Source of the DNA: Methylocapsa acidiphila B2
GTDB taxonomy: Bacteria > Pseudomonadota > Alphaproteobacteria > Rhizobiales > Beijerinckiaceae
Assembly (NCBI RefSeq): GCF_000427445.1
Contig: NZ_KE386496.1
Coordinates: forward strand, 1,302,001 to 1,366,000
Direction of reading: 5' to 3'
DNA length: 64,000 nucleotides
Part shown: one piece after another, positions 44,103 to 53,282 of the stretch
How the letters are laid out: each line of letters starts with the position of its first letter
How positions within the stretch are numbered: the stretch's first letter is position 1
Notes under the pieces: model-generated
The model's database searches: none
What the model was told of the DNA's origin: nothing
Seen by the model: the letters and a program-made list of their open reading frames with translations, nothing else
Made by a program: the position numbers and the translations under genes

Positions 44103-44777
44103 TTAGATGCAATCATCCAAGCGATAGCCGAGATAGCGGACCGAGTTAATCGGATCATATCCGAGCTGACGACGCAATTTCTTGCGCAATTTGCTGATGT
44201 GGCTTTCGACGACGTTTTCCTCGACGTTCTCGTCGAAAATTCCATAAATTGAGTTGAAAATCTGCGCCTTGCTCACGCGGCGTCCTCGATTATGGACAAG
44301 AAATTCGAGGATGCGGCGTTCGCGTCGTGGGAGCGGAAGAATTGATCCCTTAAGCTCCGGGTCTCTCCCATCGAAAAAGACCCGAAGATCTCCGACAATC
44401 GCTGAATCCTGCTCATTGTGCCGGCGACGCTTAATCGCGCCCACGCGGGCCAGGATCTCTCGGACATGGATCGGCTTGCGAACGACGTCGTCGACGCCCG
44501 CGGCGAAAAGATCAAGCGTTTGTTCGAGGGAGGGCGTCTCATTCATCGCAATAAGGGGGGCGCGAGACCGCATGCGAATCATTTTCGGATAGTTTTGGCG
44601 GTCTCTGCAATCTCCGAGCAGGAAGGCCTCAACGGCGCCAATATCGGAGTCGGCCGCCGTCGCCACCCATTCACGGAATTCGTCGGGACAGAAGCCTGTC
44701 GACGATACGCCTTCGATGCCAAATCGACTCGCATAGCCGGTCGTGACGATCTCGCGTTCATCAATTATCGCCAGCAC
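44103..44777 (-). CDS. ftcR: Flagellar transcriptional regulator of the FtcR/Rem type
   Basis: An OmpR-like two-domain DNA-binding regulator of 224 residues. In Brucella FtcR activates fliF and in Sinorhizobium Rem activates motility operons. The N-terminal receiver is degenerate: it starts [19 protein letters not shown] and keeps KP in [12 protein letters not shown], but the usual Ser/Thr after beta strand 4 is replaced (LIAMNE), so classical phosphorylation is doubtful. The C-terminal winged helix has [26 protein letters not shown] and [21 protein letters not shown]. No sensor kinase is adjacent. GTG start with GGGGG upstream. A short hairpin-like dyad and AT-rich DNA lie just upstream (44,805-44,875). 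Confidence 0.92.
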   Translation of the reverse strand: MLAIIDEREIVTTGYASRFGIEGVSSTGFCPDEFREWVATAADSDIGAVEAFLLGDCRDRQNYPKMIRMRSRAPLIAMNETPSLEQTLDLFAAGVDDVVRKPIHVREILARVGAIKRRRHNEQDSAIVGDLRVFFDGRDPELKGSILPLPRRERRILEFLVHNRGRRVSKAQIFNSIYGIFDENVEENVVESHISKLRKKLRRQLGYDPINSVRYLGYRLDDCI

Positions 44778-44806
44778 TGAAACCCCCAGAATCGATTGTC
44801 CTGGTT

Positions 44807-44822
44807 GATCATAATAATGATC
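44807..44822 (-). promoter_or_regulatory. AT-rich ftcR upstream region with dyad
   Basis: GATCAT and ATGATC flank AATA about 30 bases before the ftcR start, within about 70 AT-rich bases. This is the probable ftcR promoter region; the dyad could be an operator. No regulator can be named. Confidence 0.35.
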
Positions 44823-44960
44823 TATAGTTGTTCGTCAAACATTTATTCACTTTTAAGTTGTATTTTTCGCGCCTTTCGGGGGCTAGCTTTCGAATGGAAA
44901 TGGGCGCCTTTGCGCGGCGGCCTTGCGCGCGCCGACTTACGCCGGAGCAGATTGCGAGAC

Positions 44961-45608
44961 TTAGTGACAAAAGGCGTGAGCGCCGGGCGTCCACGCTCCG
45001 AAGCCGCTTGCGACCAAATTTGTAATCACTTGGCAGACATAGCGCTTTTGCGCGGGATTATTGTTGGGCCCTGCATGATAGCGGGCGGCGGCCAAAGTCC
45101 AGCTGCCCTCCCTCATCCGTAGCGCTTTGAGGAAACGTGCCGCATATTCGACGTTCGCGCGCGGTTCAAACATTGCCGCAAGCGACTGAAATTGACTCGC
45201 GTGAAAATGGTGATTGATCTGCATGCACCCGATATCGATGAGCTTCGCCCCATCCTTGCGCGCCGCCTCGACGCGTCGGATCGCCTCGTCCAAGGTCTCC
45301 GGGAAAAAGGATGGCCCTTCGATGTTGAGCGCATAGGGCTGCAGCGACCCACGCCGCCCGGTTTCGGTTAAGCCGATTGCGTAAAGAATGGCCAGAGGAA
45401 CGTCATATTTTGCGGCCGCGCGCGTCATTTCGCGCTCGCAAAGATTGGCGGGGGATGAATTTGCCGCAGCTTGGCCTTCAAATGAAGATGTCGCCGCCAT
45501 TAGAATGGCCAAAGCCCCGGTCATCCGGAAAAGCGTCCGACGCCGACCCCGAACGCCTCGACTTGTCTTGCCGCGGCGCTGAATGATCATCCGACTGTCC
45601 CTCTCCAT
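44961..45608 (-). CDS. Lytic transglycosylase-like protein in the flagellar locus
   Basis: Predicted periplasmic peptidoglycan-cleaving enzyme that could open the wall for rod assembly, replacing the muramidase half missing from FlgJ. The N-terminus is strongly basic (RRGKTSRGVRGRRRT) followed by a hydrophobic signal segment. The SLT-type domain shows AILYAIGLTETG with catalytic Glu, then DIGCMQINHHFH, VEYAARFLKAL and AAARYHAG, which are the family's motifs. It ends with extra Cys residues. The start is ambiguous: ATG 45,608 or 45,590 overlaps the fliK 3' end by more than 100 bases, whereas ATG 45,527 would shorten the signal peptide. Confidence 0.85.
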   Translation of the reverse strand: MERDSRMIIQRRGKTSRGVRGRRRTLFRMTGALAILMAATSSFEGQAAANSSPANLCEREMTRAAAKYDVPLAILYAIGLTETGRRGSLQPYALNIEGPSFFPETLDEAIRRVEAARKDGAKLIDIGCMQINHHFHASQFQSLAAMFEPRANVEYAARFLKALRMREGSWTLAAARYHAGPNNNPAQKRYVCQVITNLVASGFGAWTPGAHAFCH

Positions 45609-47391
45609 ATTGCGGCGCGCCTGATGTCTGCGCCCGCGGATCGGATGGAGCCTCCACTCGCGGCGTAGGGGACTCGCTCGCGTTATGCGCCGCGCCAGAC
45701 GCGCTGAGTCCCTGCGCCGTTAGGGACTGAGCGGCCTTGACGACGAGCGCGTCAATCGAATAGCCCGACGCGCGCAGCTTTCCGAGAAGCATGTCCTTGT
45801 CTTCGTCAATCAGACGCAAGGCCTGTGGGGTCGTCGCTTCGACTTGCAAATTGAGCTGCGTTCCCGCAAGCCTCAAACGGAGCGTCACCGAGCCAAGATT
45901 GTCCGGCTCGAGCTTCAAATCCAAAATCCTCACGCTCGACGTCACGGGAGTCGCCGCGACCGCGCCGCTGGTTTGAGCCGGACCCGCAGCGTCATCCGCA
46001 GCCTCCGCGCCTGGGATAGGTTCGCCCGCGATACAGTCAAGGATCTGCTGGGTCGGCGAAAGGCCCGCAACCGGCGGATAGTGAGTCTGTTGGCCGAGGA
46101 CCGTCGCCTTGATCGATTGCGCGCTCGGCGAAGATGCCCTAAAGTCACTTGGCGCGCGCAGCGCCGAGCCCAAAATTCTGTCGACAGCCCTTTCATTCAC
46201 GTCCATTGGAGCATTTCCGGCGCCTCCAGCGCGATCCGATGCCGAAACGGCGGAAACGCCCAGCGAAATCGGAGCGGCCAGCGAGCGCGCAGTCGGGCCT
46301 TGTGGAGCGCTATAGGGCGAGGCGATAGGTTCGGCGTTCCCCTGCGCTAGCTGCGACGGCGACGCGGCGGCGAACAAAGCAGTTTCGAGCGGCGCGGAGA
46401 CAGGATCGGTTCCGAGGGAACCGCCGTCGGCGCTCCGTTCGGAATTGCCCTTGAAGGCGCGAACGCCGCCTGGCTGCGCCACGCCAAGCCCAGAAGGTCC
46501 CGTAGCGGACAAAGTCCCGTCGATCGAAGTCGCCGGCCAAGCGGCTGCGGAAATCGAAAGCGGATCTGCAACAGCATCTCCTGAAGACGAGGCCGCCGGC
46601 GCAGAGCCGCCCCTGATCTTTGCAGCGCCGCCAGCGCGCTCACTGACCAGAGCGGAAGCGCCGACTTGTCCGACTTTCGGCGCGGAGCCGTTCTTAGAGG
46701 AGACGAAACCGAATGTCGCGTCAGCGCCGCGATGCGCATCCGCCTGCAGGGCCGTTGCTGTCGAAGCAGCAGAAGGAGCCTCGCTCCGATAAGTCAAAGC
46801 GGCCAAGAACGAAGGAGAACTGTCCGTCGCGACATTTAGCGATGAAGCGCCGCCAAGATCCGTGTCCCCTTTCGGCGAGGCTTTTTTAGCGGCTGGACCG
46901 ATGCCGGAATTCGCATCGCTTGCCGCCGTCACGAGATCCTTTGACCATGAGAGCTGCTTGCTCTCTCCCCCTTCCGACGGCGAACGACGCTGAACAGCTG
47001 AGTCTGCCCCCGTCATTCCCGTGTTGGACGAAGCCGGCGCAACCGACAATCCTGCCTTCGCGACCGAATGGCGAGTTTCATCCTGGACCCCGATTTCTCC
47101 GGCGACGCTGGACATGTTTTGCTGTCCGGTGTCACCGAGGGCTCCTGCTTGAACCGCGAAGGCGCGCATGATCAGGCCGGGCGCAGGCCCGACAGATCGA
47201 TTCGATTGCAAAGCCGCTTGATCTGAACCCGCCTCGGAATCCGACATATGCGAAAGGACAGCCGCAAAGCCGCCCGCGCCACCGGGTTCCATCGGAGAGC
47301 CATCGGACGAGCCAGATTTACTATCCGCGGCCGAGCCTATCGAATCCAAAATCAACAGGCGATTTTGGCGAAGGCCGTCGACGCTATTCAT
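45478..47391 (-). CDS. fliK: Flagellar hook-length control protein FliK (MotD)
   Basis: Exported ruler protein that sets hook length and switches the export gate to filament substrates. In Rhizobiaceae the same gene was named motD. The 637-residue protein is long, Ser/Ala/Pro-rich and low in order up to about residue 480. The C-terminal Flg_hook domain has VRILDLKLEPDNLGSVTLRLRLAGTQLNLQVEATTPQALRL. ATG 47,391 is chosen because it overlaps the motC stop by only eight bases; the longer frame to 47,577 would overlap motC by almost 200 bases. The last about 130 bases overlap the transglycosylase frame. Confidence 0.9.
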   Translation of the reverse strand: MNSVDGLRQNRLLILDSIGSAADSKSGSSDGSPMEPGGAGGFAAVLSHMSDSEAGSDQAALQSNRSVGPAPGLIMRAFAVQAGALGDTGQQNMSSVAGEIGVQDETRHSVAKAGLSVAPASSNTGMTGADSAVQRRSPSEGGESKQLSWSKDLVTAASDANSGIGPAAKKASPKGDTDLGGASSLNVATDSSPSFLAALTYRSEAPSAASTATALQADAHRGADATFGFVSSKNGSAPKVGQVGASALVSERAGGAAKIRGGSAPAASSSGDAVADPLSISAAAWPATSIDGTLSATGPSGLGVAQPGGVRAFKGNSERSADGGSLGTDPVSAPLETALFAAASPSQLAQGNAEPIASPYSAPQGPTARSLAAPISLGVSAVSASDRAGGAGNAPMDVNERAVDRILGSALRAPSDFRASSPSAQSIKATVLGQQTHYPPVAGLSPTQQILDCIAGEPIPGAEAADDAAGPAQTSGAVAATPVTSSVRILDLKLEPDNLGSVTLRLRLAGTQLNLQVEATTPQALRLIDEDKDMLLGKLRASGYSIDALVVKAAQSLTAQGLSASGAAHNASESPTPRVEAPSDPRAQTSGAPQYGEGQSDDHSAPRQDKSRRSGSASDAFPDDRGFGHSNGGDIFI

Positions 47392-48586
47392 GTCGCGTTC
47401 CCTGCAGAAGCATCTCCGCTTCGCTGATCGCTCCCTGAGCCGAGTCGATGATGGCGCCTGCATCGGCAGCCGCCGTCCCTCCTTCGGCGCGCTTCGGCTC
47501 CGGTTCGTTCTGCGCGTCGTCCGGTTCTTTGCTGATTTGTTTAGCAATTCGTGCGACCGCGTCTTTGAGTTCGGCATCGACCTTGGGCAGGCGCGAGGCG
47601 TCGACGCTTTGTAGCTCTCCGAGGCCCTTGTCGAGCGAACTCGTCAAGATGAGCGCGGCAGCCTCATAAAGCCTCGAGCGCGCGCCGTCGACGCTGCCCT
47701 CTTTAGAGAGACGGACCGCGCGCTCCGCTGCAAACCGCGCCGAGCCGATCTTTCCGCTGATGATGCCCCACTGCGCCATTTTCAAATAGAGGCGAAGTTG
47801 ATCCCCCGCGTCGATCTCGTTGAGCAGTCTTTCGATCTTCTCGTAGCGGACAGAATCGCCCGTCAAGGTAAAGCGTGTGATCGAATCCGAAAAGCGACGA
47901 CGAAAATTATCCGCATAAGCGGACTTCGGAAAACGTCGGATATATTGACTCGACAGAGCGATGAATTTTTCCAGGTCGCCTGTCTCATCGGCGAGAAATG
48001 TCTCTCGACGCAGCGCGGCTTCCTCGACCAATGTCCCTGGATCGAGGAGTCGCGCCTGATCGAGCAACCGCATCGCCTTTGTCGGATCCTCCTTCGCGAC
48101 CAGGGCCGATTGGACCAAGGCGATATGCCCCCCCAACGCCGAGGCTAGTCCTTTCGCTTCCACAGGCGCCAGGATCTGCTTCGCCTTCGCCGATCGTCCT
48201 TCGACATAGGCGAGCGCCCCTTCCATCAGGCGAGTCTCCTCCTCCGGACTAATTCCGAGCTCGAGAATTTTTCTGACGACGCGGGGCTGCCCCCCGCTCA
48301 GAAGATAGACGATCGCCGCGCGCGCGTTCTTCGCGTCCCGCCAAACCGCCGCGTCGGCGGCGAGCAAGCGATCGGCGATTTGCCCGATCAACTTCGGCAA
48401 TCTGACCTGCGCCTCGACGTTGCCCAAGACGATTTGGTCCTGAATCGCCTGCATGGATCGAATAATTTCGAAAGGCTGCTTGCCTCGCGGTTCAGTCTGA
48501 GCGCGAGCCGCCTCTAGCCCAACCATGCAACCGCACCCCACCCAAGCAAGAGCCAGTCGGAGCGCGAAATTCGATGCTCTCGTCAT
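47384..48586 (-). CDS. motC: Chemotaxis/motility protein MotC
   Basis: A periplasmic motility protein found in Rhizobiales; in Sinorhizobium it stabilises MotB in the periplasm. The 400-residue protein has a signal peptide (hydrophobic run ending EAARA) and helical repeats with YVEGRSAKAKQILAPVEAKGLASALGGHIALVQSALVAKEDP and FPKSAYADNFRRRF blocks. The C-terminus is Glu/Ala-rich. ATGA overlap with motB upstream shows coupled expression. Confidence 0.92.
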   Translation of the reverse strand: MTRASNFALRLALAWVGCGCMVGLEAARAQTEPRGKQPFEIIRSMQAIQDQIVLGNVEAQVRLPKLIGQIADRLLAADAAVWRDAKNARAAIVYLLSGGQPRVVRKILELGISPEEETRLMEGALAYVEGRSAKAKQILAPVEAKGLASALGGHIALVQSALVAKEDPTKAMRLLDQARLLDPGTLVEEAALRRETFLADETGDLEKFIALSSQYIRRFPKSAYADNFRRRFSDSITRFTLTGDSVRYEKIERLLNEIDAGDQLRLYLKMAQWGIISGKIGSARFAAERAVRLSKEGSVDGARSRLYEAAALILTSSLDKGLGELQSVDASRLPKVDAELKDAVARIAKQISKEPDDAQNEPEPKRAEGGTAAADAGAIIDSAQGAISEAEMLLQGTRHE

Positions 48587-49785
48587 GACTTTTCCTTTCT
48601 CAACAAAATTTCAATTCGACGATTTCCGGCTGCATTCGGATCGTTCTGGAACTTCAGACGCCGATCAGCATAACCTTCGATCTTCTCGAAACGCCGTTCG
48701 TCCAAGCCGCCCCGAACCAACATGTAATGGGCCATATGCGCGCGCGCCGCCGAAAGCCGCCAATTGTCATAGGTCGCCGATTTATAGGAGCGTCCGTCCG
48801 TATGCCCACGAACGACGACCGAGCCAACGCGTGACTTGAGCAGCCGCCCTATTTTCTCCATAACTTCAATCGTCTTCGGCAACGGCTCGGCCGAGCCGAT
48901 TGCAAACATCATGTAGTTTTGGTCATCGGTCAGGCTTATCAGCACCCCCTCTTCGACCGCCCGAACTTCGATGTGCGGAAGCTTTTGCTCCTGCGCGTCC
49001 GTCCGCACGGCGTCGAAGATCTCCGCGCGCAGCTTCGCGCTGTCGCCTTCGTTCATTTGCGCGGCGTTCGCCGGCGGCGTTTCGCTTACCCCCTTCGCGC
49101 CCCGACGCAGCTTCGCCATTGAGGCCGCCCGAGTGGCGACCGACGCACTCGGCTCCGCCGCGGCGCGCAGCTCCTGGCCCTTCCGCCCTTCTTTCGCCTT
49201 CGCCGCCTCATCTTGCGCCGAAGGCGACGTCACATCCGCCTTGGGTTCCGGTAAGTAGGGCACGGTCTGAAACGGATCGTTATAACTCTCGGCAAGATCC
49301 GACGGCGCGCCCATCGAAGATCGCGCGGGCTCCGACTTATTTTCCGGAACCTCGGCATGGGCATCCGCTGCGATCTCGGATAGGACGGCGTAGGGATCGC
49401 GAAACAGAGCTGCTTCTGAATGCGTCGGCGCCTTCGCCGCTGTCTCCGAATTGACGTCCTTCATCCATAAAGGCGACCTATTCTGCGCTCGCTCCGTCGT
49501 AGTCTCTTTAATGCTCGGACCCGCTCCCATTTCCGTTTCCTTCGGATCCTGAAATCCCTTCTTCAGAGTCGTCATATCGACGAGCTTCACCGGGTTGAAA
49601 TATTGCGCCACAGCACGCTTCGTCTTGTCGCTGGTCGTGCTGATCAACCACAAGACAAGGAAAAGCGCCATCATCGCTGTCATGAAATCGGCGAAGGCGA
49701 TCTTCCATGCGCCGCCATGATGCTCCTCGTCATGAACCACGCGCCGCCTTATGACCACGATTTCCTGAGGGTCCTTGTCCGACAC
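48583..49785 (-). CDS. motB: Flagellar stator protein MotB
   Basis: Stator subunit that couples ion flow to rotation and anchors the stator to peptidoglycan. The single helix near residues 28-50 (IAFADFMTAMMALFLVLWLIS) carries the ion-binding Asp of AFADF. A long Ala/Glu/Pro-rich linker follows. The C-terminal OmpA-like domain (about 260-395) has VVRGHTDGRSYKS and DERRFEKIEGYADRRL. The length of 400 residues is typical of Rhizobiales MotB. GTG start. The partner gene motA is not in this window. Confidence 0.96.
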   Translation of the reverse strand: MSDKDPQEIVVIRRRVVHDEEHHGGAWKIAFADFMTAMMALFLVLWLISTTSDKTKRAVAQYFNPVKLVDMTTLKKGFQDPKETEMGAGPSIKETTTERAQNRSPLWMKDVNSETAAKAPTHSEAALFRDPYAVLSEIAADAHAEVPENKSEPARSSMGAPSDLAESYNDPFQTVPYLPEPKADVTSPSAQDEAAKAKEGRKGQELRAAAEPSASVATRAASMAKLRRGAKGVSETPPANAAQMNEGDSAKLRAEIFDAVRTDAQEQKLPHIEVRAVEEGVLISLTDDQNYMMFAIGSAEPLPKTIEVMEKIGRLLKSRVGSVVVRGHTDGRSYKSATYDNWRLSAARAHMAHYMLVRGGLDERRFEKIEGYADRRLKFQNDPNAAGNRRIEILLRKEKS

Positions 49786-49789
49786 TAGC

Positions 49790-50431
49790 TCACTCCGACA
49801 ATGCCTTGAGCCGCTCGACCCAAGCGTCTATGCGCGTTTCGATGACCGTTTGATCGATGACGACCCTGACCTCCGGCGACTGATTGGAAACATATTCAAC
49901 AGCGCCGGCGAAAGATCCCATCTTGTCGCGAAACGCAGCGAGCAAATCGGCTGCGCCGCTGACTTCGATCACCGGTCGCTCCTTGCCACCGACCAATGCG
50001 CGTATCTCATCCGCAATCAGCACCATCGCCTGATGGCGGCGACCCTCGACAAGCATCCCTCGCAACACACCCGCGACACATCCCGCAATGCGCGACTCGA
50101 TATCACGGAGAGCCGTAGCGAAATCCTTGGCTAGATGTTGGCCCTCAAACGTCGCCCATTCCGCCCTAAATGCGGCGACGTCCTGCTCAAAGCTCTGTCG
50201 CGCGTCGGCAAGCGCATTCTCATATTCGCTAAGCGCAACCGCGCGTCCCTCCGACCACCCTTCTTCCCACCCCTCTCGGCGAGCGGCTGCCGCCGCCAAT
50301 TCAATTCCCTGCGGAGAAACCTCCGCCGATAGCGGACGACAAGCCAACTCATCATCAACAGCTCCATGCGACATGGAAGCATCCCGCGGATCGAAATTTG
50401 CCAAGAATTGCCCCAACGGACGGCCGATCAT
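49790..50431 (-). CDS. fliH: FliH-like flagellar export regulator
   Basis: A 213-residue helical protein placed directly after fliF. It has a Glu/Ala-rich coiled segment (GIELAAAAARREGWEEGWSEGRAVALSEYE, a GxxxG-like FliH feature) and a C-terminal domain with VIEVSGAADLLAAF and VRVVIDQTVIETRIDAWVERLK resembling FliH. FliH binds the export ATPase FliI and keeps it inactive until docking. Sequence conservation is low, so size and position also count. Its ATG overlaps the fliF stop as ATGA, so an earlier in-frame start is unnecessary. Confidence 0.75.
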   Translation of the reverse strand: MIGRPLGQFLANFDPRDASMSHGAVDDELACRPLSAEVSPQGIELAAAAARREGWEEGWSEGRAVALSEYENALADARQSFEQDVAAFRAEWATFEGQHLAKDFATALRDIESRIAGCVAGVLRGMLVEGRRHQAMVLIADEIRALVGGKERPVIEVSGAADLLAAFRDKMGSFAGAVEYVSNQSPEVRVVIDQTVIETRIDAWVERLKALSE

Positions 50432-52077
50432 GCCCGCTCTCCTTGGTGCATCCATTGCTTCAAGATCGCAGCCGCTTGCTCTTCGTCATATTCGACGATT
50501 TGCTCCAAGCGCTTTTGCGGCGATCTCTTAGGATTGTTGGTCAGATCCTCAATCAGACTAATCTCGCTTTGGCTCCCCCAATTGGGCAATTGCGCACGGG
50601 ACTCGTCCCCGACGTCCAGTCCCACGAGATTTTCGAGCGCCTGCATCTCTGTGGGAACTTCGGCGGCGCGACTCGGAGCGGCGAAAATCGCTTTGGTCGC
50701 GGGTCGCAACCCAAACCAGATCAACAGTAAAGTTACAATCAGCACCGTCACAGCGTTGAGGACGTTGCCTGATTGTCGCACCAGCAATTCAGTCACCGCC
50801 GGAGGCGGTTGGGGCGCTAGATCTCGCCCTTCGTCGACAAAATCCACCGCCGAAATTTTTATGACGTCCCCGCGTTCCTTATGCGTCCCAGCTGCCGACG
50901 CAACCAATTGCATAAGTTCGCCAATTTGTCGGTCAATCGCTTCAGGGGTCGCCTTGTCGCCGAGCGACGACACAAGACTCGATCTATTCACGAGCACCGC
51001 GACGGATATATTCTCGATTCCATAGCCACCGCTTGTGGTGTTAATTGTCTTTGACGACAGCTCATAATTCGTCAACTCTTCTCGCTTCTGATTTTCTTCA
51101 TTGGACTGCTTGCCGTCATCGGATCGCGGCGTCTCCTGCGGTATGTTTCTTTCCGCGGTCACCGGCGATTGATTGCTCGAGTTCTGCGACACCTGATTCT
51201 GCTTCACGACCCGCACCGACCGCTCGACCCGCGACTCTGGATTAAAGATCGTTTCGTTCGTCTGCTTTTTATCAGTGTTCAAGCGCGCCGCCACACTCAC
51301 CTGAAAATTGCGGAGACCCAAATAGGGCGCCAATGTCTTACGTATATTATCAAGGATTTCCTGCGACACAGTCTTTTCGAGCGTGATCATGCCGCCAGGC
51401 GCAGCATCCGCAAGCTCGTTGCCAGAGGCGAGAAGAACGCCTTGCGTGTTCAACACGGTGACATCCTCCATTTTCATGCCCGGAACGGAGGCTGCGACAA
51501 GATGCCGAATCGCACGCGCCTCGGAGACGTCATCGCCCGACTCGGTCCTAATCACGACCGAAGCGGAGGGCGGCTGACGCGTCCGACGAAACGAACCTTC
51601 ATCGGGCATTACAATATGCACGCGCGCCGCCTTAACGCCTCGCATAAGCTGAATTGTGCGCGCCAACTCGCCTTCAAGCGCTCTTACGCGAGTCACTTCT
51701 TGCATGAACGACGTCAAGCCAAGGGAACCTAGCTTATCGAATAGTTCATTACCGGCATTTGGACTATTCGGCAGGCCCTTTTCCGCCAGCAGCATTCGCG
51801 CGCGCGCAGTTTCCCCATAGCGCACCAATATCGTGTTGCCATCAGCGTTAACGTCAAAGGCGACATCCGCGTCGCGCAATGCAGAACCAATGCGCGCTAT
51901 GTCCTGTCGATCGAGCCCAGCGTAAAGAACGTCCATCGCCGGACGACTCAAAAAATAGCCGACAAGACCCGTCATGACGAACACCGACGCCCCAATCATA
52001 GCCAGCGCGACTAGGCGTCGCGAACCAAGCTTTTGCAAACTAGCCCACAGCCGCTCGATTTGTTCGCGCCCGTTCAT
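50428..52077 (-). CDS. fliF: Flagellar MS-ring protein FliF
   Basis: Forms the MS ring in the inner membrane, the base for rod and C ring. Two helices flank a large periplasmic part: the first about residues 22-44 (GASVFVMTGLVGYFLS), the second near 445-465. Ring-building blocks include VLYAGLDRQDIARIGSALRDADVAF, LLAEKGLPNSPNAGNELFDKL and RTIQLMRGVKAARVHIVMP. The cytoplasmic C-terminus, which binds FliG, ends EYDEEQAAAILKQWMHQGERA. ATG 52,077 is preferred; an upstream in-frame extension adds 23 residues without family features. fliG is not adjacent, which is unusual. Confidence 0.97.
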   Translation of the reverse strand: MNGREQIERLWASLQKLGSRRLVALAMIGASVFVMTGLVGYFLSRPAMDVLYAGLDRQDIARIGSALRDADVAFDVNADGNTILVRYGETARARMLLAEKGLPNSPNAGNELFDKLGSLGLTSFMQEVTRVRALEGELARTIQLMRGVKAARVHIVMPDEGSFRRTRQPPSASVVIRTESGDDVSEARAIRHLVAASVPGMKMEDVTVLNTQGVLLASGNELADAAPGGMITLEKTVSQEILDNIRKTLAPYLGLRNFQVSVAARLNTDKKQTNETIFNPESRVERSVRVVKQNQVSQNSSNQSPVTAERNIPQETPRSDDGKQSNEENQKREELTNYELSSKTINTTSGGYGIENISVAVLVNRSSLVSSLGDKATPEAIDRQIGELMQLVASAAGTHKERGDVIKISAVDFVDEGRDLAPQPPPAVTELLVRQSGNVLNAVTVLIVTLLLIWFGLRPATKAIFAAPSRAAEVPTEMQALENLVGLDVGDESRAQLPNWGSQSEISLIEDLTNNPKRSPQKRLEQIVEYDEEQAAAILKQWMHQGERA

Positions 52078-52148
52078 CCATCGCCTCGATCCTGCGCCTC
52101 GTTCTGATCGACATCTTAGGCCGCCAACCTTACCCAGGCGTTGCAAAT

Positions 52149-52179
52149 GAAAAAGCCGCGCTCATCGAAGAGCGCGGCT
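52149..52179 (-). terminator. Intrinsic terminator of the flagellin gene
   Basis: On the minus strand a nine-base GC-rich stem, GAGCGCGGC paired with GCCGCGCTC, has a six-base loop and is followed at once by TTTTT. It lies about 35 bases after the flagellin stop, an ideal position, and separates flagellin from fliF. Confidence 0.9.
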
Positions 52180-52214
52180 CAATATAATCAGGCGCCTTAC
52201 GGCAATCTAGCTGA

Positions 52215-53093
52215 TCACTGAAACAACTTCAGAATGAGCTGAGTGTTTGAGTTCGAAATGCTCAACGCCTGCACACCAAGTTGCTGCTGAACTTGCAGCG
52301 CCGCAAGTTTCGTCGCAGCTTCATTCATGTTGGCGTCGACAAGCGAGCCCACGCCCGTCGTAAGCGAATCGCTCAAATTCGAAATAAAAGTTTGCTGCGT
52401 CGAAAGCGCTGTACTCGTAGCACCGAGCGTGCTCGCCGCGGTCGTGATAGAGCTATAGGCCGCCTCGACGTCCTTAAGCATGTTAGATAGGTCGCCCGCG
52501 GTGGCCTGCGTGATATTAAGCGTGAGGATTGAGGCGGAAGCATAATTGGCGCCATTCGCACCCAAGATACCGCTCGTCGCACCGACCGTCGCATCGAACA
52601 AAGCCGTATTGCTCGTATCGACGGTGAGATAGCTCACGCCCGCGCTGGAATCATACGACGCGACGAGATTCACCGTGCCGCCGGTGGTCTGAAGAAAGTT
52701 CTGCCCGTTGAAATTCGCAGAGCTTCCGATGCTGATTAGCGAAGCTTGCTGAGTCGCAATGTCATTTTGAATCTTCGTCAAATCAGCGCCTGGATTCGAC
52801 GCAGTCACAAGATCATTTTTGATGACCTGAACAACCGAAAGAGTGCTGCTCAACGCCGAACTCATCGTCGAAACAATCGACGAGCTCTCGCTCAATGCGT
52901 CGGAAACAGCTCCAAGCGCCCCAATGTTGGATTGCATCTTGGTTGCGATCGACCAATAGGCCGCGTTGTCGGCGGCGCTGCCGATGCGCAGGCCGGTCGA
53001 AATCTGGCTCTCCGTCTTGTCCAAACTCGCCTGGGTCTTCGTCAGGGCCGAAAGCGCGGTCAGCGCGGAAGTATTCGTCAGTAGGCTCGACAT
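52215..53093 (-). CDS. Flagellin
   Basis: Filament subunit of 292 residues, the only flagellin gene in this window. The N-terminus MSSLLTNTSALTALSALTKTQASLDKTESQISTGLRIGSAADNAAYWSIATKM and C-terminus NEAATKLAALQVQQQLGVQALSISNSNTQLILKLF form the conserved D0/D1 coiled coils; the central variable domain is short, as in many Alphaproteobacteria. ATG 53,093 has AAGGGA upstream. A leader of at least 100 bases with a hairpin precedes it and an intrinsic terminator follows, so it is its own transcript. FlbT and FlaF, encoded 13 kb downstream, are the expected regulator and chaperone. Confidence 0.96.
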   Translation of the reverse strand: MSSLLTNTSALTALSALTKTQASLDKTESQISTGLRIGSAADNAAYWSIATKMQSNIGALGAVSDALSESSSIVSTMSSALSSTLSVVQVIKNDLVTASNPGADLTKIQNDIATQQASLISIGSSANFNGQNFLQTTGGTVNLVASYDSSAGVSYLTVDTSNTALFDATVGATSGILGANGANYASASILTLNITQATAGDLSNMLKDVEAAYSSITTAASTLGATSTALSTQQTFISNLSDSLTTGVGSLVDANMNEAATKLAALQVQQQLGVQALSISNSNTQLILKLFQ

Positions 53094-53129
53094 TGGATGT
53101 CCCTTGATGTGAAAAGCGATACGGGGACA

Positions 53130-53148
53130 TACCGGATTTTCGCCGGTA
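53130..53148 (-). promoter_or_regulatory. Hairpin in the flagellin mRNA leader
   Basis: TACCGG and CCGGTA pair around a seven-base loop about 37 bases before the flagellin ATG. FlbT is known to act on flagellin leaders in Caulobacter, so this is a candidate target; the binding itself is inference. Confidence 0.4.
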
Positions 53149-53222
53149 CGACGGGGCGGCCTAATGCCTTTGAACTTCTGTTTCGTGTCCAACCCGTCGT
53201 AATCTTTTGGTACCAGCTCTTC

Positions 53223-53244
53223 CTTGCATAAGACTTAACGCAAG
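53223..53244 (-). promoter_or_regulatory. Imperfect dyad in the flagellin promoter region
   Basis: CTTGC at 53,223-53,227 and GCAAG at 53,240-53,244 form an imperfect dyad between the fliP stop and the flagellin leader. It could be an operator or overlap the promoter. No consensus can be assigned. Confidence 0.3.
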
Positions 53245-53282
53245 ATCTGTCCAACAAGGACTTTCGTCGATTTACTAGAAGT

